5,689 nucleotides of DNA from Akkermansia sp. (GTDB lineage: Bacteria > Verrucomicrobiota > Verrucomicrobiia > Verrucomicrobiales > Akkermansiaceae), in contig JAIFNK010000238.1 of assembly GCA_020047775.1 (NCBI GenBank), forward strand, positions 1 to 5,689. The letters run 5' to 3'. The notes beneath the pieces were generated by a model. That model had not been told where the DNA came from, made no database searches, and saw nothing but the letters and a program-made list of their open reading frames with translations. Within the stretch, counting starts at the first letter, position 1. Each line of letters opens with the position of its first letter. Below, in pieces: positions 1 through 5,015 of the stretch. The translations under genes and the position numbers were made by a program.

Positions 1-585
1 CCCGATGTCTCCGGCTCCATGCAATCGTCCGTCACCGGTTTCCGTCAGGGAGCCAGTTCGAAGGTCCGTTGTATCGATGTCGCCGCACTCGTCGCCGCCG
101 CTTTTCTCCGGAAAAACGCAAGCGCCCGCGTGTTGCCCTTCGAGGTCAACGTCGTCGATATCAAGCTCAACTCCCGCGACTCCGTCATGACCAACGCCGC
201 CGCCCTCGCCAAGATCGGTGGTGGCGGAACCAACTGCTCCGCCCCGCTCGCCCGGCTCAACCAGGAAAAAGCGACCCCCGACCTGGTGGTCTTCGTTTCC
301 GACAACGAGTCCTGGGCCGATCCGAAGGCAAGCCGCGGAACCGCCATGATGGTCGAGTGGGAAAAGCTCAAAACCCGCAACCCGAAGGCCCGCCTCGTCT
401 GCATCGACATCACTCCTAACACCACCACGCAAGCTCCCGACCGCAAGGACATCCTCAACATCGGCGGCTTCAGCGACACCGTCTTCGACCTCATCGCCAG
501 CTTCGCCGCCGGAGCGGATGGAACCGACCACTGGATCCGGCAAATCGAACTCCAACCCCTCGCCAAACACATGAAAACCGCCTGA
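1..585 (+). CDS. rsr: Ro60/Rsr (TROVE family) RNA-binding protein, C-terminal vWA domain, 5'-truncated by window edge
   Basis: The frame is open from base 1 and ends at TGA 583-585, giving 194 visible residues. The N-terminal HEAT-like TROVE ring lies upstream of the window. What is visible is a von Willebrand A domain. It opens with the MIDAS motif DVSGSM (residues 2-7), continues with the threonine loop GGGGTNCSAP (T77), and has the third metal-site strand VVFVSDNESW (D101). Ro60 proteins bind misfolded RNAs through the ring and Y RNAs on its outer surface. In Deinococcus, Rsr and Y RNA tether PNPase. The vWA start alone could fit other vWA proteins, but the Y-RNA-like units starting 8 bases after the stop and the downstream rtcBA make the Ro assignment strong. 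It is cytoplasmic in known cases. The reading frame shows no damage. Confidence 0.88.
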   Translation, partial: PDVSGSMQSSVTGFRQGASSKVRCIDVAALVAAAFLRKNASARVLPFEVNVVDIKLNSRDSVMTNAAALAKIGGGGTNCSAPLARLNQEKATPDLVVFVSDNESWADPKASRGTAMMVEWEKLKTRNPKARLVCIDITPNTTTQAPDRKDILNIGGFSDTVFDLIASFAAGADGTDHWIRQIELQPLAKHMKTA

Positions 586-592
586 AAACTCC

Positions 593-674
593 GCCAGCAC
601 GGCGGATGCCTGTGAAACTACATCGTTACCAACCGAACCAAAAATGTTTCACAAACTCTCGCCGCCGTGCTGGC
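593..674 (+). ncRNA. Y-RNA-like unit 1, minimal form without a tRNA-like module
   Basis: A perfect 13-bp helix joins 593-605 (GCCAGCACGGCGG) to 662-674. Inside it lies an asymmetric internal loop, ATGCC (606-610) against AACTCTCG (654-661). Next comes a perfect 8-bp helix, TGTGAAAC (611-618) with GTTTCACA (646-653), closed by an A/C-rich 27-nt loop (619-645). The ATGCC strand and helix positions match units 2 and 3. The stretch AACTACATC (616-624) recurs in unit 3 at 913-921. It starts 8 bases after the rsr stop. In Y RNAs the terminal helices and a conserved bulge bind Ro, and the loop end is the effector. Here the effector end has no T or D arm, so this is either a minimal Y RNA or a copy that lost its module. 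The strong outer hairpin could also act as an rsr 3'-end stabiliser or attenuator. RNA ends are inferred from pairing only. Confidence 0.65.
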
Positions 675-685
675 ACCCTTTCTCT

Positions 686-798
686 CCGCGAATGCCCTGG
701 AAGATTACACATGTCGCCGGTTCGATCCCGGCTCTTGCGCAAGCAAGGTAGCTCAGTGGTAGAGCGGTTATAACGAATCTTCCGAATCCTTGTCGCGG
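686..798 (+). ncRNA. yrlA: YrlA-like Y RNA (unit 2) with circularly permuted tRNA mimic closed by a GCAA tetraloop
   Basis: The outer helix is CCGCGA (686-691) with TCGCGG (793-798). The internal loop is ATGCCCT (692-698) against GAATCCTTG (784-792). The inner helix is GGAAGATT (699-706) with AATCTTCC (776-783), at the place of an anticodon stem. The apical part is a tRNA in permuted order. The T arm is 716-732 (GCCGG, loop TTCGATC, CCGGC). The acceptor 3' strand TCTTGC (733-738), tetraloop GCAA (739-742) and acceptor 5' strand GCAAGG (743-748) follow. TA (749-750) stands at tRNA positions 8-9, and the D arm is 751-765 (GCTC, loop AGTGGTA, GAGC). The G-G of the D loop and TTC of the T loop needed for the tRNA elbow are present. 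YrlA-family Y RNAs are known to mimic tRNA in this way and lie beside rsr in other bacteria. The unit does not fit an ordinary tRNA gene because the 3' half precedes the 5' half and no anticodon loop exists. Confidence 0.85.
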
Positions 799-811
799 TT
801 CTTTTCTCAAC

Positions 812-875
812 GGAGCGCTGGCTTCAGCCGGCCAGTTAGGCCTCGCTTAGCCAGGCCGGCTGAAGCCAGCGCTCC
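812..875. repeat. REP-like palindrome: perfect 22-bp inverted repeat between Y RNA units 2 and 3
   Basis: Arm 812-833 (begins GGAGCGCTGGCTTC) is the exact reverse complement of 854-875, leaving a 20-nt centre (834-853). The right flank has a short CATC-rich stretch (876-888). The length, the perfect GC-rich arms and the intergenic position resemble dispersed REP/BIME-type palindromes mobilised by RAYT transposases. No copy elsewhere in the window shows that it is dispersed. It could instead act as an RNA processing or stability hairpin separating the two Y RNAs, or as a terminator, although it lacks a following T-run. Confidence 0.7.
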
Positions 876-897
876 ATCATCCATCATCCAACCAACT

Positions 898-1024
898 GGC
901 GAATGCCGGTGGAACTACATCATTATTACTGACCAGGTCGCGGGTTCGAGTCCCGCCCGGACCACCATCGACGGCCCGGTAGCTCAGCGGTAGAGCAGGA
1001 ACGTTTCACCAATCCCTTGTCGCC
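898..1024 (+). ncRNA. yrlA: YrlA-like Y RNA (unit 3) with permuted tRNA mimic whose loop begins with ACCA
   Basis: The outer helix is GGCGA (898-902) with TCGCC (1020-1024). The internal loop is ATGCC (903-907) against AATCCCTTG (1011-1019). The inner helix is GGTGGAAC (908-915) with GTTTCACC (1003-1010), containing one G-U pair. The permuted tRNA module has a T arm at 940-956 (GCGGG, loop TTCGAGT, CCCGC), preceded by AGGTC, which resembles a variable loop. The acceptor 3' strand CCGGACC (957-963) and 5' strand GGCCCGG (973-979) pair over seven positions with one A-C mismatch (961/975). TA (980-981) precedes the D arm 982-996 (GCTC, loop AGCGGTA, GAGC). The acceptor strands are linked by nine bases (964-972) beginning ACCA, which look like a discriminator base plus CCA. 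The 5' side (916-939) is longer than in unit 2. The rtcB start codon lies 32 bases downstream, so the RNA may be cut from the operon transcript or made separately. No promoter could be identified. Confidence 0.83.
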
Positions 1025-1056
1025 TCTCTTCAATCTCAAATCTCAAATTTCAGACC

Positions 1057-2541
1057 ATGCACACCATCCATAAAACCGACGAAGCTTTCGGCTTCATCCC
1101 GCTTCCTAACGACGCCGGAAAACCTATCACCGTCGTCGGCACCGACGCGATCCGCGACAACTTCGACGAGATGTGCCTGCAACAGGCGGTCAACTCGCGG
1201 ATGGCTCCCGGCGTCACCGACCTCATCCTGAATCCGGACGGCCACGCCGGATACGGCGCTCCGGTCGGCTGCGTCATGGTCTCGCCGACCCACATCTATC
1301 CGGGGCCTGTCGGCGTCGATATCAAGTGCTCGATGTCGCTGCTCCAGCTCGACATTCCGGAGGACGCGATCCTCGACAAAAAGACCCGCCGCGCGCTCAT
1401 CAACGCCATCGTCGAGCGCACGCCGACCGGTGCAGGTCGTGGCCAGCGTTCGGTGAAAAAAGGCCGCAACGTGGACCGTGATCTCGGCATCCTCGCGGTG
1501 ACCGAAGGCGCGACCGAACGCGTTTGCGAAGCCCTCGGCATCCCGCCCGAGTGGGCGGACCGTTGCGAGGACTCGACCCACCGCGGGCACGATGGAACTT
1601 ACGACGCGCTTCGTACCCGGCTTGAATTCATCCTCGAAAGCGGACGCATCAGGAACTTCAACGACAAGGCCGGGCAGCTCGGTTCTTACGGTGGTGGCAA
1701 CCATTTCGGCGAGTGCGAGATCACCCGCGTCATCGACCGTCCATCGGCGCGTGAAACCTCCGACGTCTTCGGACTCAAGGACGGCCACGTCTCGTTCCTC
1801 AGCCATTGCGGATCGCGCGGTCTCGGCAATCTGCTAGCCCAAGGCCAGTTCAAGGACCTTGAGAAAAAGTTCCGCGACTGGAGCACGCCGTTTCCCGCCG
1901 GTGACAGACAGCTCGTTTATGCGCCGCTCGGGTCTCCCGAAGCCGACGCTTACATCGACGACATGTCGCTCGGCGCGAACTTCGCCACGGTGAACCACCT
2001 GCTCATCAACGCGCTCGTGTTGGAAGCGTTCCAGGAAATCCTTCCCGGTGCTAACGGGCAGCTCGTCTATTTCATCTCGCACAACATCGCGCGGGAGGAA
2101 ATCGTCGGCGGTAAAAAAGCATGGGTCCACCGCAAGGGTGCGACGCGGGCCATCCCCGGCGGGCATTTCTCGCTGGCCGGCACCCGCTTCGCCGCCTCCG
2201 GTCACCCGATCCTGCTTCCCGGAAACCCGCGCGACGGATCCGTCGTGATGGTCGCCGAAGGCGGAGCCGAGCGCACCGCCTGGTCCGTCAATCACGGCGC
2301 GGGCCGCGCCATGGGCCGCAAACACGCCGCCCGGACACTCGACCAGAAATCCGTGGACGCCGACTTCGACGCCTCCGACATTCTATCGAACTGCCGGAAG
2401 TACCCGATCGACGAAGCACCCGACGCCTACAAGAACTTCCCCGAAGTTCTCCGCAGCGTCGAATCCGCCGGCCTTGCGCGGTCGGTGGCCAGGCTGCAAG
2501 CTCGCTTCGTGATCAAGGACGAAACTGCCGCGGATGATTGA
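1057..2541 (+). CDS. rtcB: RNA-splicing ligase RtcB
   Basis: The 494-residue protein joins RNA 3'-phosphate or 2',3'-cyclic phosphate ends to 5'-OH ends, using GTP and Mn2+ through a GMP-histidine intermediate. All family motifs are visible: GVDIKCS (D88, C91, metal binding), GGGNHFGE (H216), SHCGSRG (H250), SHNIARE (H342) and NHGAGR, whose H413 is the expected guanylylated histidine. It is longer than the E. coli enzyme (about 408 residues) and has no intein motifs that I can see. The ATG at 1057 begins an N-terminus that leads directly into conserved sequence. Upstream is an A/T-rich leader with two TCTCAAA repeats (1034-1047) and no Shine-Dalgarno sequence. It follows the Y RNA units and precedes rtcA, as in rsr-yrlBA-rtcBA operons. 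In Proteobacteria such operons are often controlled by RtcR with sigma-54, and no convincing sigma-54 site is visible here. It is cytoplasmic. Confidence 0.97.
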   Translation: MHTIHKTDEAFGFIPLPNDAGKPITVVGTDAIRDNFDEMCLQQAVNSRMAPGVTDLILNPDGHAGYGAPVGCVMVSPTHIYPGPVGVDIKCSMSLLQLDIPEDAILDKKTRRALINAIVERTPTGAGRGQRSVKKGRNVDRDLGILAVTEGATERVCEALGIPPEWADRCEDSTHRGHDGTYDALRTRLEFILESGRIRNFNDKAGQLGSYGGGNHFGECEITRVIDRPSARETSDVFGLKDGHVSFLSHCGSRGLGNLLAQGQFKDLEKKFRDWSTPFPAGDRQLVYAPLGSPEADAYIDDMSLGANFATVNHLLINALVLEAFQEILPGANGQLVYFISHNIAREEIVGGKKAWVHRKGATRAIPGGHFSLAGTRFAASGHPILLPGNPRDGSVVMVAEGGAERTAWSVNHGAGRAMGRKHAARTLDQKSVDADFDASDILSNCRKYPIDEAPDAYKNFPEVLRSVESAGLARSVARLQARFVIKDETAADD

Positions 2542-2545
2542 TGCC

Positions 2546-2633
2546 TTTCGGACTGCTCCGACATGTCGGAGCTTTCACGCGGGCCGACATGTCGGCCCGC
2601 GTGAAAGCGGGGACATGTCCCCGCAGTCCGAAA
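2546..2633. repeat. 88-base cloverleaf-like element: three perfect palindromes inside a 10-bp outer stem
   Basis: The outer stem pairs TTTCGGACTG (2546-2555) with CAGTCCGAAA (2624-2633). Packed between them with no spare base are three self-complementary blocks: 2556-2571 (CTCCGACATGTCGGAG), 2572-2607 (36 bases, begins CTTTCACGCGGG), and 2608-2623 (CGGGGACATGTCCCCG). Each is centred on ACATGT (2561-2566, 2587-2592, 2613-2618). The whole can fold into a four-way junction in RNA or extruded DNA. It starts 4 bases after the rtcB stop and ends 19 bases before the rtcA start. A dispersed palindromic repeat inserted between the two genes is the likeliest explanation. It may also lower or stabilise expression across the rtcB-rtcA junction. 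No T-run follows, so it is not a standard intrinsic terminator. Confidence 0.8.
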
Positions 2634-2652
2634 TTAACTTCCATTTGAACTC

Positions 2653-3678
2653 ATGAAACTCATCCAACTCGACGGCACCAGCGGCGGCGGGCAAATGCTG
2701 CGCACCGCGCTCTCGCTTGCCATGGTCACGGGCCAGCCGTTCCGCATGACCAACATCCGCGGCAAGCGGCCGAAGCCCGGCCTGATGCGTCAGCATCTAA
2801 CGTGCGTGAAGGCCGCCTGCGAAATCTCCGGCGGCACGGCGGACGGCGCGGAAATCGGCGCCACCGAGCTGGTGTTCCGCGCCGGCAAACCACGGGGCGG
2901 AAACTATCAGTTCGCCATCGGCACCGCGGGCAGCACCGGATTGTTGTTTCAGACCTTGCTGCCGGCGCTGCTTCACGCGGATGGCCCGAGCACGCTCCGG
3001 CTCGAAGGCGGAACGCACAACCCGATGGCCCCGCCCTTCGAGTTTCTCGACCGGGTCTTCCTCCCGGCGCTGCGCCGGATGGGTGCGGAGGTCTCGATTT
3101 CCCTCGTCCAATCCGGCTTCGCGCCGGTCGGCGGCGGCGTCATCGAGTGTGAAATCCAGCCCTGTCCGCAACTTGCGGCCACCAATCTCCACGAGCGCGG
3201 CGAGCTTAAATCCATGAGCCTCCGGGTCCCCACCCGCAACCTGCCGATTTCCATCGCCGGGCGGATGCTCGATGCCGCGCTGGTCCAGTTTCCCTGCGAC
3301 GACGCGACCGTTGAAATCCGGGAGCCCGGTCCCGGCCGGGGCGTTTGCTGCCTTTGCGAAGCAGCGTTTGAAAACTGCGAGGAACTCACCAGCAGCTTCG
3401 GTGAAACCAACGTCACTGCGGAACGCGTCGGCCGCCGGGCCGCAAAGTTGATGCAGGATTTCATCAGTTCCGGCACGCCGGTGGGCCGCCATCTCGCGGA
3501 TCAGCTTCTGCTGCCGATGGCGTTGGCGGGCAGTGGCGGCTTTACCACCATGGTTCCCGACGAGCACGTTCCGACGAATATTTCCGTCATCGAAAAATTC
3601 CTGCCGGTGAAATTCCAAATCGAGCAGGCGGACCGGGGGCGGAGGGTGGTGACGCTGGCTTCCGCTCTCGATGGCTGA
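2653..3678 (+). CDS. rtcA: RNA 3'-terminal phosphate cyclase RtcA
   Basis: The 341-residue protein converts RNA 3'-phosphate ends to 2',3'-cyclic phosphates using ATP, through a covalent histidine-AMP. It thereby supplies ends that RtcB can ligate. Family landmarks run throughout: the N-terminal LDGTSGGGQMLRTALSL block, GKRPKPGLMRQHLT (37-50), FAIGTAGSTGLL (87-98), GGTHNPMAPP (119-128), GFAPVGGGV (155-163), and C-terminal LADQLLLPMALAGSG (281-295). H305 in DEHVPTNISVIEKFLP sits where the E. coli RtcA adenylylated histidine lies. Length is normal for the family (E. coli about 338-339). The ATG at 2653 places the conserved LDG block at residues 6-8, so an earlier start is unlikely. No Shine-Dalgarno sequence is seen. 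The cloverleaf repeat separates it from rtcB, but the order and strand support cotranscription. Confidence 0.96.
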   Translation: MKLIQLDGTSGGGQMLRTALSLAMVTGQPFRMTNIRGKRPKPGLMRQHLTCVKAACEISGGTADGAEIGATELVFRAGKPRGGNYQFAIGTAGSTGLLFQTLLPALLHADGPSTLRLEGGTHNPMAPPFEFLDRVFLPALRRMGAEVSISLVQSGFAPVGGGVIECEIQPCPQLAATNLHERGELKSMSLRVPTRNLPISIAGRMLDAALVQFPCDDATVEIREPGPGRGVCCLCEAAFENCEELTSSFGETNVTAERVGRRAAKLMQDFISSGTPVGRHLADQLLLPMALAGSGGFTTMVPDEHVPTNISVIEKFLPVKFQIEQADRGRRVVTLASALDG

Positions 3679-3743
3679 CTTTGGACCGCCCGTCCGGAGG
3701 TTGGCTTGACCTAGGAGTGTTCCGGGTACAGGTTCCGCGCGAC

Positions 3744-4379
3744 ATGGAACGTTTCAGATCAACCCTCATTAACTATTTGCCAATTTCCGTTTTGGCGGCG
3801 GTGAGTTTGAGCTCATGTGGTCCGTCGGGCCCCGGGCGCTCCGATTACCTGGCCGGCGTGGGCGGCCCGGTCCACCAGCAGACCTCCGGCGGAGCCGGTC
3901 ACCCGGCACCGGCGATCCCCGATGACGTTTCCTACTGGGACGGCGACAGCGCCCAGGGCAGCCCGCTGATCAAGATCAACCGCGGCCAGCAAAAGGCGTT
4001 TTTCTACAAGGGCGGCACGTTGGTGGGGATTTCCCGGATTTCCAGCGGGACCGAGGATCACGGCACTCCAGCGGGGAAATACAAGATTTCCCAGAAGAGC
4101 AAGGATCATAAATCCTCGGTTTATGGCGTTTTCAAGGATCGCGCGACGGGAATGACCACCAATGACAACGTGGACATCCGGGTGGACAAGCCGATGCCGA
4201 CTGAGATTTTCTACAACGCACCGATGCCGAATTTCATGCGTATCAACGGCGGGATCGGCATGCACACCGGCTACCTTCCCGGCTACGCGGCGTCGCACGG
4301 CTGCATCCGGATGCCCCACCACATGTCCACACACTTCTTCGAGAACGTCCAGGTCGGCACGCCCGTCATCGTCGAGTGA
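3744..4379 (+). CDS. Predicted lipoprotein L,D-transpeptidase (YkuD domain)
   Basis: From ATG 3744 the protein has 211 residues. The frame is open further upstream (a start at 3681 would add 21 residues), but 3744 gives a clean lipoprotein signal: MERFRS, a hydrophobic stretch (8-22), and lipobox LSSC with C25 as the lipidated residue. A low-complexity Gly/Pro/Ser linker follows (about 26-60). The YkuD catalytic domain ends the protein. It contains KINRGQQKAFFYKGG, SRISSGTEDHGTPAGKY, and the signature H174...SHGCIRMP with catalytic C187 and R189. These enzymes form 3-3 peptidoglycan crosslinks or attach lipoproteins to peptidoglycan, in the periplasm. The start is 65 bases after rtcA, so read-through is possible, but no functional link to RNA repair is evident. 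Which L,D-transpeptidase activity it has cannot be told from sequence. Confidence 0.9.
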   Translation: MERFRSTLINYLPISVLAAVSLSSCGPSGPGRSDYLAGVGGPVHQQTSGGAGHPAPAIPDDVSYWDGDSAQGSPLIKINRGQQKAFFYKGGTLVGISRISSGTEDHGTPAGKYKISQKSKDHKSSVYGVFKDRATGMTTNDNVDIRVDKPMPTEIFYNAPMPNFMRINGGIGMHTGYLPGYAASHGCIRMPHHMSTHFFENVQVGTPVIVE

Positions 4380-4395
4380 GCGCTCCAATGACAGC

Positions 4396-4764
4396 ATGAG
4401 CGGCGAATCCCCATTTCTCCCGGACGCCTCGGCGACGATGGAGGTCAGCCCTCAGGCGGTCGCCAAATGGATCCACCTGCCGGTTGACCAGCGGCCGCGA
4501 CTGATCGATTGTCGGGAGGAGGACGAGTTGGCGATCTGCCAGATCGCGGGCAACGAGTGGTATCCGCTGGGCTTGTTTCCGGGAGTCCGGGAAAAGCTGC
4601 TGGCCCGCAACGAGCGCGGAGTGGTGGTCTATTGCCACCACGGCGTGAGGTCGCTGCGGGCGACGCATTTCCTGCGGTCCATCGGCGTGGGAAACGCGTT
4701 TTCCATGCAGGGCGGGATCGAGGCGTGGTCGCAGCGGATCGATCCGGAAATGCCGCGGTATTGA
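4396..4764 (+). CDS. Single-domain rhodanese-like sulfurtransferase
   Basis: From ATG 4396 the protein has 122 residues, the usual size of a single rhodanese domain. The N-terminal CH2A-like part reads RLIDCREEDELAICQIAG (35-52). The active-site loop is CHHGVRS (80-86), with C80 as the expected persulfide-carrying cysteine. The C-terminal part has GGIEAWS (106-112), typical of the family. Such proteins transfer sulfane sulfur to cyanide or protein thiols, and the physiological partner is unknown. There is no signal peptide, so it is probably cytoplasmic. It starts 16 bases after the L,D-transpeptidase stop on the same strand and is likely cotranscribed. An internal ATG at 4438 is a possible shorter start. 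Confidence 0.88.
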   Translation: MSGESPFLPDASATMEVSPQAVAKWIHLPVDQRPRLIDCREEDELAICQIAGNEWYPLGLFPGVREKLLARNERGVVVYCHHGVRSLRATHFLRSIGVGNAFSMQGGIEAWSQRIDPEMPRY

Positions 4765-5015
4765 TGATTTCCTGCTGGGGCTGAAGCGGATGAGGAGTGC
4801 AGGAAATCCTGATTCTTTAATCCCAAGTTATCGCGGAACGTCTAGCTCATCCACGGCGGAAGTGGAAGCCCGAATTCAAACTGGAGCGTTACCCGCCGTT
4901 GGATGGAGCGTCTTGGGGGCGCTGAGACGACTCCCGTCGGCCTTCGGAATCGACAAGTGGTCAAAGATGAAATCTGCACCGTATTTTTGTGATGGTGTCA
5001 TTTTTCAATGTCTTG
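4765..5015. other. Convergent intergenic region, no gene seen
   Basis: These 251 bases lie between the rhodanese stop and the stop of the minus-strand gene. Apart from the hairpin at 4766-4808, I see no conserved motif. The open stretch from 4790 on the + strand has no recognisable protein and overlaps the minus-strand gene's end. The T-rich patches at 4983-5005 may help end transcription, but no clear stem accompanies them. Confidence 0.5.
4766..4808 (+). terminator. Possible terminator hairpin after the rhodanese gene
   Basis: GATTTCCTGC (4766-4775) is the exact reverse complement of GCAGGAAATC (4799-4808), starting 2 bases after the stop codon. The loop is 23 nt. Only a short, interrupted T stretch follows (ATTCTTT, 4812-4818), so this is a weak intrinsic terminator candidate, or simply a 3'-end stabilising stem. 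Confidence 0.35.

Noticed and set aside
671..688. Possible sigma-54 promoter starting TGGCAC, which would suit RtcR control
   Set aside because: The required TTGC-like element five bases downstream is missing, and the TGGC belongs to the outer helix of Y RNA unit 1.
790..993. Open reading frame of 67 codons on the + strand
   Set aside because: It runs through Y RNA unit 3 and the 22-bp inverted repeat. Its translation is low-complexity and is explained by the structured RNA and repeat.
716..996. Ordinary or split tRNA genes suggested by T and D arms
   Set aside because: The 3' half precedes the 5' half in both places, and no anticodon stem-loop is present. The flanking helices match a Y RNA plan shared by all three units.
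1036..1806. Long minus-strand open frame (256 codons) opposite rtcB
   Set aside because: RtcB on the + strand carries every catalytic motif, and the antisense frame is a GC-rich shadow with no recognisable domain.
2797..3618. Long minus-strand open frame (273 codons) opposite rtcA
   Set aside because: It lies entirely within rtcA, which has full family motifs, and it shows no domain of its own.
3704..3732. Possible promoter upstream of the L,D-transpeptidase (TTGACC at about 3706)
   Set aside because: The hexamer 17 bases downstream (CAGGTT) is a poor -10 match, so it is not supported as a promoter.
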